Source: Gigantopelta aegis (Eukaryota; Mollusca; Gastropoda; Neomphalida; Peltospiridae). Taken from it: DNA of 64,000 nt. Positions 48,341 through 59,026 of the stretch are shown piece after piece. Position 1 is the stretch's first letter; the number at the start of each line of letters is the position of its first letter. The stretch lies in the NCBI RefSeq assembly GCF_016097555.1, contig NC_054703.1:21263885-21327884 (forward strand). The letters run 5' to 3'. A program made the position numbers and the translations under genes. A model generated the notes under the pieces. The model worked only from the letters and a program-made list of their open reading frames with translations. It was not told where the DNA came from and ran no database searches.

Positions 48341-51216
48341 CTTACTTATTTATTTATGTATTTATATTTTTTATGATTAATTAATTAATTAATTAATTAA
48401 TGTTATTATTTTATTATTATAAATATTTTTAAAAGTTATTATTTGTTGTTTCTAGGAAATTAAAAAAAATTAAAATTAATTATTCACAATATACAACATT
48501 AAATTACCCTGAAAACGCGCCTCTGATTAGTTATAAAATGTTCTAAATACTAGTTAATTACAAAGCGAACTCTTTTGACACATACTGGTGATACCCGAGA
48601 CAAGTACAATGTACACACAAAACAGCAACATATGCTGGGGGTGGGGGAGAGGTCATCTGATGCTAAAATACTCTTTTAAATTTCAATATATTAGGCTATA
48701 CAGGGGTCCAGGGAAATTATATTTGTTTGCACAAATTCAAATTATTCGTTATGCTTTTGTATTCAAACATGCTTTATTATTTACGATTTTAATGATTAAC
48801 ACACTTCCACCAACTTTGATATGAATCTACAATCTTTAAATGAGGTTAAATTATCTTACAAACTGGTTTTGCTTTTAAAAAATGTACTAAAAAGGTAATA
48901 ACTACAGAAATTGCAGCCACATGCAATGCCTTCACATGTTGTTATTGTGCGAGTTTCACTCCCTTAATAGTGGACAGATCACGTGATTCTAAACATGGCC
49001 GCGCACAGTACTTTGACGTCACTGGCCAATAAACCCGTCTATATACCCCGTCGGTGCTCGAGAAAGTGTTCAGCCTATCGGGTAGTTTGACCTAACCACG
49101 TGCAAGTGTAACTCGGAACTTTGTTCTTGGTTCGAGCTGTGCGGTGTAATCGACTCTTCCGAGTTAGACCCAACGAGATTCTACGGTACTTCACTCTATA
49201 TTAGTTGTACTGTTAGTAGTACTTCACTCTATATTAGTTGTACTGTTAGTAGTACTTCACTCTATATTAGTTGTACTCTTTGTAGTACTTCACTCTATAT
49301 TAGTTGTACTGTTAGTAGTACTTCACTCTATATTAGTTGTACTGCTTGTAGTACTTCACTCTATATTAGTTGTACTGTTGGTAGTACTTCACTCTATATT
49401 AGTTGTACTGCTTGTGGTACTTCACTCTATATTAGTTGTACTGTTGGTAGTACTTCACTCTATATTAGTTGTACTGTTAGTAGTACTTCACTCTATATTA
49501 GTTGTACTGCTTGTAGTACTTCACTCTATATTAGTTGTACTGCTTGTAGTACTTCACTCTATATTAGTTGTACTGTTAGTAGTACTTCACTCTATATTAG
49601 TTGTACTGTTAGTAGTACTTCACTCTATATTAGTTGCACTCCTTGTAGTACTTCACTCAATATTAGTTGTACTGTTAGTAGTACTTCACTCTATATTAGT
49701 TGCACTGCTTGTAGTACTTCACTCTATATTAGTTGTACTGTTAGTAGTACTTCACTCTATATTAGTTGTACTCTTTGTAGTACTTCACTCTATATTAGTT
49801 GTACTGTTGGTAGTACTTCACTCTATATTAGTTGTACTGCTTGTAGTACTTCACTCTATATTAGTTGTACTGTTGGTAGTACTTCACTCTATATTAGTTG
49901 TACTGCTTGTGGTACTTCACTCTATATTAGTTGTACTGTTGGTAGTACTTCACTCTATATTAGTTGTACTGTTAGTAGTACTTCACTCTATATTAGTTGT
50001 ACTGCTTGTAGTACTTCACTCTATATTAGTTGTACTGCTTGTAGTACTTCACTCTATATTAGTTGTACTGTTAGTAGTACTTCACTCTATATTAGTTGTA
50101 CTGTTAGTAGTACTTCACTCTATATTAGTTGTACTGTTAGTAGTACTTCACTCTATATTAGTTGTACTGCTTGTAGTACTTCACTCTATATTAGTTGTAC
50201 TGCTTGTAGTACTTCACTCTATATTAGTTGTACTGTTAGTAGTACTTCACTCTATATTAGTTGTACTCTTTGTAGTACATCACTCTATATTAGTTGTACT
50301 GTTAGTAGTACTTCACTCTATATTAGTTGTACTGTTTGTAGTACTTCACTCTATATTAGTTGTACTGTTAGTAGTACTTCACTCTAGTAGTAATTCAAAT
50401 TATTAGTCGTGGCTTTACTTTTGCTTATAAAACTAGAATTACGATGTTTTGTGAAATCGGCCCCAACTGATACTAGCATTAATAGCATTATTCATTATTA
50501 TTATTCATTATTTCTGACACCCAACAGCCGATGTGTTTTGTTTTGTGCTGGGGTGTCGTTAAACATTCATTCATTCATTATTCGTTATCGGGTCAAACTA
50601 TTTTAGTTTATCACGGCAATACGTACGACCCCACTGTCTACATCTTAAGTATGCCAGTATGCTAGTACGTTAGTAGTAAACCAAATTAGTAGTCGTAACT
50701 TTACGTCCACGTAGAAAACGTGGATTACGATGTTTTGTGAAGTGATTTGTGATTAGTAAAAGAGAAGAGGGTGTAGTGACCTTACACCTACCCATTGATT
50801 CGTTAAAAATCGCTCTGGGTGGGAGCCGGTACCGGGCTGCGAACCCTGTACCTACCAGCCTTATGTTCGATGGCTTAAATAGCCATGACGCCACCAAGGC
50901 CGGTGACCCCAGGCGATATTAGTATTAATAGTTTTATTCAATATCATGTTAAAACGTGGTTTTAACTTCATTCGTTATCGAGTTGCATTGCAGACCCTGA
51001 CGAGGGATCAATAGCTAACATTATACCTGGCGTTGTTCTCGCTACAGCTGTCAGTTCGGGCTTCGATTCCTTCACCTTAAGGATTTGCAGCAGATTTTCA
51101 ATATTGACGTCGTCCAGCATCTGTCTCCGCGAGCTCAGCAAACTGGTAGACAAGTAGATGATGAAGACGAGGACAGTAATTGACAGGAGTATGACGAGGT
51201 GTAGGATCTTCATCAT
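43196..51216 (-). CDS. C1GALT1: Core-1 beta-1,3-galactosyltransferase, three exons (GT31)
   Basis: The coding sequence joins exons 51027-51216, 44257-44912 and 43196-43333 (minus strand), 984 nt, 327 residues plus TAA. Splice junctions: CCAG|GTATAA with TTATTCAG|CC (phase 1) and GAAG|GTAAGT with GTTTTTCAG|GG (phase 0). The protein has an N-terminal membrane anchor (about residues 4-23), a short stem, then CWVMTTPKNLE (79-89), GRRCNKL (100-106), DADWFLKTDDDTYVIMENLR (149-168, with the DDD metal site at 157-159), EPVYFGHHF (178-186), SGGSGFVVSKEAL (196-208), GDEAFGHCMGKLGVKL (228-243) and YAISFHYV (290-297). Family role: transfers galactose from UDP-Gal to GalNAc-Ser/Thr to make core-1 O-glycans in the Golgi. 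Human C1GALT1 is longer (363 residues). The usual Cys pair before the SFHYV motif is replaced (GVDSISDYAISFHYV). Activity and exact paralogue are inference. Confidence 0.9.
43446..43518. repeat. (TA)n microsatellite in C1GALT1-like intron 2
   Basis: Pure ta tract. Confidence 0.97.
43790..44160. repeat. A/C-rich low-complexity stretch in intron 2
   Basis: aaacaaaacccc-type sequence. Reverse frames rich in Phe, Cys and Val are compositional artefacts. Confidence 0.8.
44257..44912 (-). CDS. C1GALT1: C1GALT1-like catalytic exon
   Basis: 656 nt holding almost the whole GT31 domain, including the TDDDTYV site. The donor gtaagt at 44256-44251 is a consensus match. The acceptor at 44914-44913 follows a T-rich tract partly made of (ATT)n and (GTTT)n. 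The first two bases complete the Ala codon begun in the upstream exon. Confidence 0.93.
45013..45345 (-). mobile_element. Three SINE T2 tail fragments in intron 1
   Basis: gtttgttttgtttaacgaca at 45017, a second start at about 45079 and a third at about 45175, the last continuing through the core to cacggcctttgatatg. No head is present. Confidence 0.8.
45401..46716 (+). mobile_element. Tc1/mariner-type transposon, 1.3 kb
   Basis: 28-nt TIRs (45401-45428 and 46689-46716, two mismatches) start ctctgtc and are flanked by TA on both sides. Length and TA target fit Tc1/mariner. It lies in intron 1 of the C1GALT1-like gene, in the opposite orientation to that gene. Confidence 0.92.
45719..46560 (+). 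pseudogene. Tc1-like transposase, degenerate
   Basis: The N-terminal helix-turn-helix part reads SQSAVTRHMNVHQSTISRLW and RPRSGRPRITTAG, followed by stop and frame changes. Later pieces include LREAGLRARRPYVGP and GGSVMKWGAISYTGRSELVF (catalytic-domain region). Several frameshifts and stops; not functional. Confidence 0.85.
46780..46975 (-). repeat. tRNA-like headed repeat (variant), duplicated
   Basis: Minus strand: gatagctcagggcacatcgt then ggttcgagtcccagcaacgg, resembling A and B boxes. A shorter duplicate lies at 47060-47215. It differs from heads H1-H3. Confidence 0.65.
47060..47215 (-). repeat. Duplicate of the 46.8-kb tRNA-like repeat
   Basis: atgtatgaatatctatatat ... ccgttgctgggactcgaacc repeated almost exactly, cut at the B-box and followed by a tatg array. 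Confidence 0.85.
47213..47375. repeat. (TATG)n and (TCTA)n microsatellites
   Basis: Two tetranucleotide tracts in succession (about 47213-47287, 47298-47380). Confidence 0.97.
47376..48978. other. C1GALT1-like intron 1, AT-rich, with (ACTT)n
   Basis: A pure ACTT array at about 48272-48342 and an ATTA tract near 48380. atttactttttaatgccct is repeated at 47418 and 47494. No coding region recognised. Confidence 0.5.
48979..49045 (+). promoter_or_regulatory. Promoter-like cluster: E-box, CRE, CCAAT, TATA
   Basis: tcacgtga (48979), aacatggccgc (48992, YY1-like), tgacgtca (49014), ccaat (49026) and tatata (49040) occur in the order and spacing of a pol II promoter on the plus strand. It would point into the 33-bp array. 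It lies antisense within intron 1 of the C1GALT1-like gene. An LTR or other element promoter is an alternative. Function is inference. Confidence 0.45.
49187..50395. repeat. 33-bp minisatellite, about 36 units
   Basis: The unit is gtagtacttcactctatatt plus agttgtactgtta. The third and first bases of one codon vary (gtta, gttg, gctt). Plus-strand reading stays open for the whole array (11-residue repeat VVLHSILVVLL). There is no in-frame ATG; the frame opens after a TAG at about 49166. Located in intron 1. Confidence 0.95.
50396..50740. repeat. Duplicated block with SINE tail piece
   Basis: ttattagtcgtggctttact ... acgatgttttgtgaa (50399-50455) recurs at about 50678-50745 and, after a SINE, continues with ttagtattaatag. 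50511-50578 is a further SINE-type tail (gctggggtgtcgttaaacat then attc repeats). Confidence 0.75.
50745..50905 (-). mobile_element. SINE, H3 family (C), tail truncated
   Basis: ccggccttggtggcgtcatg head, gggttcgcagcccggtacc, to ctacaccctcttctctttta. Inserted in the second copy of the duplicated block. Confidence 0.85.
51027..51216 (-). CDS. C1GALT1: C1GALT1-like first coding exon (membrane anchor)
   Basis: Encodes 63 residues: two adjacent ATG codons (51216, 51213), a strongly hydrophobic segment, then a polar stem ending VARTTP. Its phase-1 donor (CCAG|GTATAA) fits the phase of the catalytic exon exactly. Assignment rests on phase, architecture and strand, since stems are poorly conserved. 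TTCACAG directly before the ATG could also be a 3' splice site of a 5'-UTR intron. Confidence 0.75.
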
Positions 51217-51283
51217 CTGTGAATGTTGTCGTGTATCTGCGATAGTAGATTTTAAAGTGGGATTAAAACAAGATAAAGTTTAT

Positions 51284-51335
51284 TTTACCGGTCTTAGGTT
51301 ATGTGGTGATTAAGCCATCGGACATCAGACTGGTG
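51284..51335 (+). mobile_element. SINE H3 head fragment
   Basis: accggtcttaggttatgtgg then gccatcggacatcagactgg, matching 51472-51520. Confidence 0.65.
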
Positions 51336-51469
51336 ATAGCCCCATAGACACCCGTAAAGGCTGGTGCCATTGGCATTTTTCTACCCGACCACTTGTGCAA
51401 AACTGTTGAATCCTGATTTGGCTGGTAGACTAGACTTAGACATGCATTAGTTTTTAATAATCACCGGCC

Positions 51470-51727
51470 TCGATGGTATCGTGGTTAAGCCATCGGACAT
51501 CAGGCTGGTAGGTACAGGGTTCGCAGCCCGGTACCAACTCCCATCCAGAGCGAGTTTTAACGACTCAGTGGCTAGGTGTATGACCACTACACCCTCGTCT
51601 CACTAACCACTAACAACTAACTCACTGTCCTGGACAGACAGCCCAGATAGCTGAGGTGTGTGCCCAGAACAGCGTGTTTGAACCTTAATTGGATATATGC
51701 ACGAAAATAAGTTGAAATGAAATGAAT
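51470..51727 (+). mobile_element. SINE, H3 family (C), full length
   Basis: Best preserved copy: caccggcctcgatggtatcg, ggtacagggttcgcagcccg, tail cagacagcccagatagctga, end gttgaaatgaaatgaataaa. It lies about 250 bp upstream of the C1GALT1-like ATG. Confidence 0.92.
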
Positions 51728-51837
51728 AAAGTTTGTTGGATAAATGTAACGGGTTTCCTCTGAAGGCAATGCGTCAAAATTATCAAATATGTGTCTTCCA
51801 ATGGTCGATAATTAATAAATCAATTTGCTCTAGTTAG

Positions 51838-52037
51838 TTTGGTTTAACGACACCATTATAGAACATTGATTTATTCATCATCGGCCATTGGATAGCGCAT
51901 ACCACGGCCTTTGATATACCAGTTGTGGTGCTCTGGCTGGAACGAGAAATAGCCCGATGGGTCTCCGGAGGGAGATAGCTCGTAATCCGATCGCGCATCC
52001 GGCGAGCGTTTTACTACTGGGCTTCGTCCCTCCCCTG
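51838..52037 (-). mobile_element. SINE, H1 + T2, internally deleted
   Basis: T2 tail joins directly to cgcataccacggcctttgat; the head ends ctgggcttcgtccctccc. A separate T2 fragment in plus sense lies just before (51735-51836). Confidence 0.85.
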
Positions 52038-52094
52038 GATTTAAAAGAACACGTATATGGTGTTACTATAGGTTTGAATCAATTTGAAATAGAA

Positions 52095-52170
52095 TAGAAT
52101 AGAATAGATTTTTGACGACACCCCAGCACGAAAAAGACATCGGCTACTCGGTGTCAAACTATGGTAAATT
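52095..52170 (-). mobile_element. SINE-type tail fragment
   Basis: gacgacaccccagcacgaaa then gacatcggctactcggtgtc with an adjoining agaat repeat. Inverted relative of 50511-50578. Confidence 0.65.
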
Positions 52171-53235
52171 CAAAACAATAAGTGATGATCAACATCAATA
52201 TAAAAATTCAACATAATTTAAAATAGAGCAAGATGATCCAATTAAAGGTGAGTAGCGGAAAAAGATTTAGCGACCTTAATTTGCCCGTCAAAGGAATACC
52301 CCAAAACATTTAAAAACATTTTAAAAGACTTTATTTTTATGAGCATCATATAACAGCTTCGCACTGAACAATAATGTTCAAAGAACCTTGTTTTTTACCA
52401 GTCTGGGTACTCTGATCGTAAGAGAGCAAGATGGACGTCTGGACAAATATATTTCAAATATTTGTCAAATATTTGTTATCAGCGAACTGGAAAAATATCG
52501 ATGTAAAGGTATTTAACGTTAAATGTAGGATTGTTGTTGTATTAGAGCGGGAAGTTTTGACTACCGTTTGGGAAGCACAGATTGCGCAGTTTTGATATAC
52601 AGTTTGCTCTGGTTGTAATGTCAAGTTGTCTATCTTGCTCTCTTAGGGTCAGGTTACGTTTTTTTATATAGAGGATAATAAACGAGTTACCGGTTATTAT
52701 AAAATGTATGTCCCGAGTGAAATCATTTTCACTTGTCACGAGCTTTAGTAGTAGTGGTAGTAGTAGTAGTAGCAGCAGTAGTAGTAGTAGTGGTAGTAGT
52801 AGTAGCAGCAGCAGTAGTAGTGATATGATTTCACGAGGAACATAAATTTGATAATAACTGGTATCGAGTTTGTTATTCTATTTATTACCCCCAGATTTTT
52901 TTTTTAAACTTTATTTTCGATATAGCCTACATCGGCTACACGTCCATGTATATAGAAACGACGTAAACTACTTTACTGTTCTGGGTAATGGTTTAAATTT
53001 TTATTTCATTCACGGTTCACAGATAATTTTCAAAACCCCAAATTCTATATATTCTGAAGAAAAAAAAATCTATAATGAATTGCATTAAACTACAAGTTTA
53101 ACATTGAAACCAGAAATAAGCAAACGCAAACGCTTTAAACTACGTGACGTCATTGTGTGTGCTTTGCCAAATCGTGATGACGTCATATTTAGTACCGATA
53201 AGGTGATTGGTTTCTTGGCGTCAAATTGTCCAATA

Positions 53236-53809
53236 CAGGTGATGCGCCAGTTCCGGATCACTTCCGGATCACCTGTAGTTACCGATCAGTCTGTCGGTAT
53301 ATTCAATATTTAGTCATTTCTGTGTAAATTTTATTAAACAAATATTATAACAAACAAATAATACATGTTTCTTGAAATTGTACGTAAAACAACTGTAACA
53401 GTATATAGTCTTGGTTTTATTTTGGACGGCGATACATAACCACTACTAAAACTTTACACGAGCAGACGACATGAAAAAAAGAAGACGTTTAAAAAGAGAT
53501 GAAGTTTTTGATGTTTTTCTTTTTATATCCTTTGAAATTTTATAGTACGAGTAGGGGAAACATATATAGATTGTGCATGACTAGTTTTATTAAAAGTGAT
53601 GCTGCAAACGACTTACTGTAACTCATCAAAGGGGACACACTTGATACGCCAGTTGCGGATCACTCACAAAACGGAAGTATTTACGTTGTAACTGCCGCTA
53701 GATGGGGCGATGAACGCAGGGTTTATCTCAAGACTCAAAAACGTTGAACACGGTGGAATTTTTGTCTCCCACTTTTCCCCCTTTCTTTATAACAATAATG
53801 ATGATGATG

Positions 53810-53908
<99 letters not shown>

Positions 53909-55375
53909 TTCTTCTTAAACCTCTCTTGATTCGTCATTTTAACCACTAGTTCATAATAATTCGACTCTGTATGTGTCGGGGCCCCATGTCATAGTAGCCC
54001 TAGACTGTTCGTCCCATGGCCAGTCATCCTCTACAAAATATTATATTAATCGTTGTAGTTCCACCTATTTTTTTTGTATTATTTTTGTTTTCTACAGGTA
54101 ATGACAATATGTATATAATGTAAAGACACGTATTTTATAAACTGAAACTACGATTTTAGGTGTTCGTCCACTTGTCTCTCACGTTATATTTGTAGGCCTA
54201 CATATAATTAGCCATTCGTACAAATACCAGCCGCAGTCATTCACAAATATGGCTAATATAAATAAAATGTAGTTTTTAAAAATTCCATTTTCGTTTAATT
54301 CGGGCAGAAATCAGTCTGCCCTGCCCCCTACAAAAATAGGAGCCCGTATGACCTGTTAGATCGCCAGTCTAGAATCGCTAAAATCGCTGCATACGTGTCT
54401 TGTATTTGCCCCATAAGAGTATTCAGTAATGTTGCCCACCCCCCTCAGTGTGATAGCCGTCCACCCCATTGCTTGCTTGATTGATTGATTGAAAAAACAC
54501 ACAAAAAACCCACATTTTTTACTGTACAAAGAAAAGAATCGGCACAAGTTTGACATGAGGACCTTTATAAAACCATGCCACCGCCAGTGGTCTGTTTCGC
54601 ATGTGCCATTGCACGTGCTTTTCGCATACTCGACTACTCGACTGCTCGACTTTGGGAAAGAGGGGGAAGGGGTCCTCTATTTGGTTTTGTCAACGAAGTG
54701 AAAATATCTTATTCGGCTTAATTATAATTCGCATTTAAACAGTCTGTACCACTTTAAAGGGTGGATTATTTTTTTCAGTGGAATTTTTGTTTTACACAAT
54801 CGCATTCTGATGCAGGAGAGTCAGTCGGCCACTGATCTGTGTATTCACACGGTCAATCTGAGTTAGCCCTAGCCTTTAGACCGTCGTAGAAAATAATTCT
54901 GTATTCAGGAGTAGATCCAGGAATTATTTTGCGGGGGGTGGGAGACTAACCAGAAAAGGGCAAATGGAACAACACGTCAAAAATAATAATTAATAATCCA
55001 CTTTTGTGACTGTTTAGTGTGTGTCACTATATTAATATTTATCATTATTAACTAGGGGTCTAACCGTCCTGCTTCAAAATTATTTGCTTAATTTTAATAT
55101 TTAAACAGGGGCGGATTATATCCGGCTAAAAAAAAAAACCCACCCCCACCACGTAGATAACCTGTATAATTTATAATTTCAAATTATAAACATTTACATA
55201 TCATTTCGGACACACCCCCCCCCCCCCCCCCACACACCTAAAGCATAATCCGCCCCTGTATTATGATAAATACTAAACAGTCCCAAAGTTGATATTTTAC
55301 TGATATGTCATTTCTTTCTATTTTCAAGCCTTTGTTCCTTTCACAAAGAAAATGTGACTTTTGAAAGTCATCTAT

Positions 55376-55408
<33 letters not shown>

Positions 55409-56000
55409 TTGATATATACGATAATAAATGAAAACAATTATTTATTATTAGTAATAATAATATTAATTATTATTATTATATACTAGAATGCCAGAAATCA
55501 AATATAATTCAACTTGTTGAAAGTACACAACGAAAATAATAAGGATCGCGCACCTTTACTTTTGACACACGCCCCGTATATCTGACGTGATGGGACGCCA
55601 TCGTTGATTTTCAATCGATTTTAGAAATTGCTAATTAGGGGCGTAATCAGGGGGGTGGGAACCCTATGGAGTTGCAAATGATCATAAAATATGTCTGACA
55701 GGATCCACGAACATGCTGAAAGTTCTAACATGTTGGAAATAGTGTTCTTGAAGGCGTAACCCTCAATTTTTCGAAAGTGATCCGGAACTGGACAAAGTGA
55801 TCCGCAACTGGCGTAAGTACGCCAGCTCGAACAACACTGCTTTTGGTGCCAAATGTTTACCTAAATTTACATTTTATATCACTGTTTATTTATATGGTTG
55901 ATTATCTTTATTACCAAGAATTTCTTTTAAAGTCATACGCGCGCATATTGACAGAATTCACAATTTTGTTTGAAGTGATCCGGAACTGGCGCATCACCTG
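53236..56000. mobile_element. Non-autonomous TA-flanked element, 2.8 kb
   Basis: 28-nt perfect inverted ends (53236-53263 and 55973-56000, starting caggtgatgcgccag) lie between TA dinucleotides (53234-53235 and 56001-56002). The sister element at 58.5 kb has the empty site with a single TA. A related gccagtt-cggatcact motif recurs inside near both ends (53648, 55760-55815). Contents: (ATG)n/(AAT)n/(ATT)n at 53797-53908, poly-C at about 55209-55231, no transposase-like ORF. Confidence 0.85.
53797..53908. repeat. (AAT)n-(ATT)n self-complementary microsatellite
   Basis: An aat run turns into an att run at about 53871, so the tract is itself a perfect palindrome. Confidence 0.97.
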
Positions 56001-56189
56001 TAGTAGTGTACGTTAAACCAATGATATTATGATTTTTATTTTCTCTTATGAGTGTCTGCTGGTGTAATAAATAAATAAATAGTTTACTTTTCTTCTAGCA
56101 TCAAATAAAACTGAAATTATTTACAAAAGCCCCAGTTTTATAGAATGATGGGACGGACTATAAGTCAGCAGATGAGATTATAAGTGGCG

Positions 56190-56935
56190 TTCACACTAGC
56201 ATTTTTAGTCCGGACTAAATTTAGTCCGACTAAGTGTTCAATGGGTAGGTGTAAACCACTTGCACCGACCAGTGATCCATAACTGGTTCAACAAAGGCCA
56301 TGGTTTGTGCTATCCTGCCTGTGGGAAGCGCAAATAAAAGATCCCTTGCTGTTAATCGGAAAGAGTAGCCCATGTAGTGGCGACAGCGGGTTTCCTCTCA
56401 AAATCTGTGTGGTCCTTAACCATATGTCTAACGCCATATAACTGTAAATAAAATGTGTTGAGTGCGTCGTTAAATAAAACATTCCTTTCTTTCTTTCCTT
56501 TGATGGTAATTCGACCACCAAAGGAGCAGAAAAATATTTTACAATTTCATTACGAAACATTCTTCAATGTACTTCAAAATGTTTCATTATGTCATATTTT
56601 CACCTAAATCTACCTTAATTTCATTACGTCATATTTTCTCAGTTACGTCATTACAAACGAACACGGAAGTAAGCGCCAAAATAATATTAGTAATCGCTGT
56701 CATGATAGAATATAAATAAATAATAAACAATTTATGATCATGAAGAACCTCAAGTCGAAAGTAAACAGGAAATGCACCCGAGCGACGCCTAACGGTTACA
56801 CGTTTTGTTTGCGGTCACATTTTTAGGTCCGCTAAGGTAAAACGTCTGTGAACCAGCCCCTCCGATTTAGTCCAGACTAAATTTAGCTCGTACCAATTTA
56901 GTCCGGACTAAAAACGCTAATCTGAACGCGGCTAT
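56190..56935. mobile_element. MITE with about 35-nt TIRs, carrying a SINE
   Basis: gcgttcacactagcattttt then agtccggactaaatt at the left is mirrored by agtccggactaaaaacgcta then atctgaacgcggc at the right. Without the SINE the element is about 450 bp. The interior has repeated agtccggactaaat blocks. Confidence 0.75.
56233..56500 (+). mobile_element. SINE, partial H2 + core + T1
   Basis: aatgggtaggtgtaaaccac is H2-specific, then core (gcgcaaataaaagatccctt) and a T1 tail to (TTTC)n. The 5' part of the head is missing. Nested in the MITE at 56190-56935. Confidence 0.88.
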
Positions 56936-56984
56936 CTGTTAACATTTTATTATTTTTTTAATTTACATATAATGGTTTAGAAAC

Positions 56985-57115
56985 AATCCCCCCCCCCCCC
57001 CGAAAAAACAAAAAAAATAAAAAAAACCCAACAAAAAACAAGAAAAACAAACAAACAAACAAACAAACAAAAAACTAACAAAAAAACAACAACAAACAAA
57101 CAAAAAACAACAACA
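56985..57115. repeat. Poly-C and (CAAA)n low-complexity tract
   Basis: A C run of about 15 followed by aaacaaac repeats. Confidence 0.9.
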
Positions 57116-57130
57116 TGTTATGGAAGTTGA

Positions 57131-57400
57131 TTATGGGTTTAAATTTTGTTTTATTTAACACGACTAGAGCACATTGATTTATTAGCCATCGGCTATTGGA
57201 TGTCAAACATTTGTTAATGTTTTACATATAGTCTTAGAGAGGAAACATGCTACATGTTTCCATTAGTAGCAAGGGATCTTTTATATACACCACCCCACAA
57301 CCAGGATAGCACGTACCACGCCCCTTGATATACCAGTCGTGGTGTACTGGACAGAACGAAACATAACCCAGTGGGCCCACCGACGAGATGTGGATTTAAA
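57131..57400 (-). mobile_element. SINE, T2 + core, head truncated
   Basis: From gttttatttaacacgactag to gggcccaccgacgag. A further T2 scrap occurs at 57476-57510. Confidence 0.88.
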
Positions 57401-57510
57401 ATATAATATTAGTTTTAATATACAGTTATATGCCAGTTCATCGGTTTCCTTTTGATAGAAACGATATATACATTTAAAGTTTGTTTTGTTTAACGACACC
57501 ACTAGAGCTG

Positions 57511-58435
57511 TTGGATGACGAGGTATACACAGGGACAAATAGACAATTCAGTGGAGGGAGGGGGGGGAGAAAACAGAAAGAAAAAAAGAGAAATAATAAT
57601 AATAATTTTTATAAATTTTACAAATTTTCATTCTTTATGGAGTACGGCTATTTTATTTATATCTTTTATCAATAGTTTTACAAACTGAGCAAACAAAAAC
57701 GAACATGTTTGTTATTTCGGGGAAAAAACCCAACAAACCGCCCAAAACAAAACAAACAAGAACCCAACCCCCAATTTTTTATTTATTACCCATATGGTGT
57801 ACAATAATGGATTACATGTACACAAATATTGTATTTTCCCACTCAATCTTTATGGCATGGGCTATAACAATACATCGAACACTGTTCAGCACGCTTCTAA
57901 CTATAGTCGTATCGTATGCAAGCTGGCGACGGTCGCGGCTATGATATTAGTACGGGCAATCTATGCCAAAACATGGAATACCCATCACAAATTCCAAAAG
58001 TTAAGAAATTAACAATATTTGTTCAGAATTTAGTCCGGAATAATATATTAAAAGTGTAGAAAATTATAATTAGAGGAAGAAGTAGTAATTTGGCTTTAAA
58101 GTCAGGGTAGTGGAAACATTGACGATATCGATATTTGATTAGTCCACATTTTTGAAAAACACACGTGTGCGTCCATCAGCACGTGGCAGAAGAAAACGAG
58201 ACTCATCTGAGAACAAAACAGTCCTCCACCTGGCAACGATCCATCTCACCCTCTGCTGGCGCCATTGGATACGCGACGCTCAGTATATAAATAAAACAAA
58301 TACTGCTAATACTAAAACATTTCTTTCTTTCTTTTTTTTACTAGGATGTCTGTGGTCAAAATGTATGTTCGGTCTAATAGTTGATATTAACATTACTATT
58401 TCAGGTTCGTCTACCTTTTTGAAGAATATATATAT
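57511..58435. other. Intergenic, nothing recognised
   Basis: ORFs of 72-102 codons without motifs. A run of c-rich and a-rich sequence lies at 57715-57775. Confidence 0.35.
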
Positions 58436-59026
58436 TTATTACCCCAGCAGGCACTCGTAACGGGGAAAATAAAATTCATAATTTCTCACTGAGAAATTAT
58501 CATGCATTGGTCTAACGAACAATTCTATTGGATGTTTTGACGCTTACAAACCAATGACCGTGTTGGTACTAAATATGACGTCATCGCGATTTGGCAAACC
58601 ACACAACGCCGTCATGTAGGTTGAAGAGTTTGCGTCTACGGCTGTCTATTTTTGGTGTTAAATTTATAACAAAATCCCATTTTAATGCAATTCATTATAG
58701 ATTTTGTACCAGAATAAAGAGAACTTTTGTTTTTGAAAACTATCTATGAACATGATTAAATAACAAAGTTCTAGCAATACTCAGAACAGAGCGTAAAGTG
58801 GTTCGTGTATGTGCATGTGAGTCAAAAATAAAGGCTTTTAAAGAAAGAACAAAATAGTTGAGGTAATAAATAGAATAACAAACTTGGTACCAGTTATTAT
58901 CAAATTTATGTCCCTCGTGTAATAATGTTCATTTGTCACTCGCTAAAGCTCGTGACATCTGGAAATGATTTCACTCGGGACATAAATTGTGCAATAACTG
59001 GAAACTCGTTTATTATCCTCTATATA
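58436..59026 (-). mobile_element. Palindromic element F, uninterrupted
   Basis: Inverted copy of element E. Ends are tatttattaccccagcagg and ctcgtttattatcctctata. A palindrome lies at about 58873-59026. It supplies the empty site for the nested insertion at 53236-56000. Confidence 0.85.

Larger units (their letters stand above)
52664..56073 (+). mobile_element. Palindromic element E, split by a nested element
   Basis: Two segments, 52664-53234 and 56002-56073, together match the inverted copy at 58436-59026 along its length. One end is a palindrome (arms about 52673-52750 and 52812-52890) whose loop has expanded as (TAG)n/(CAG)n. The element is non-coding. Confidence 0.82.

Noticed and set aside
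53104..53313. 69-codon plus-strand ORF
   Set aside because: Crosses the boundary of palindromic element E and the nested TA-flanked element; chance frame.
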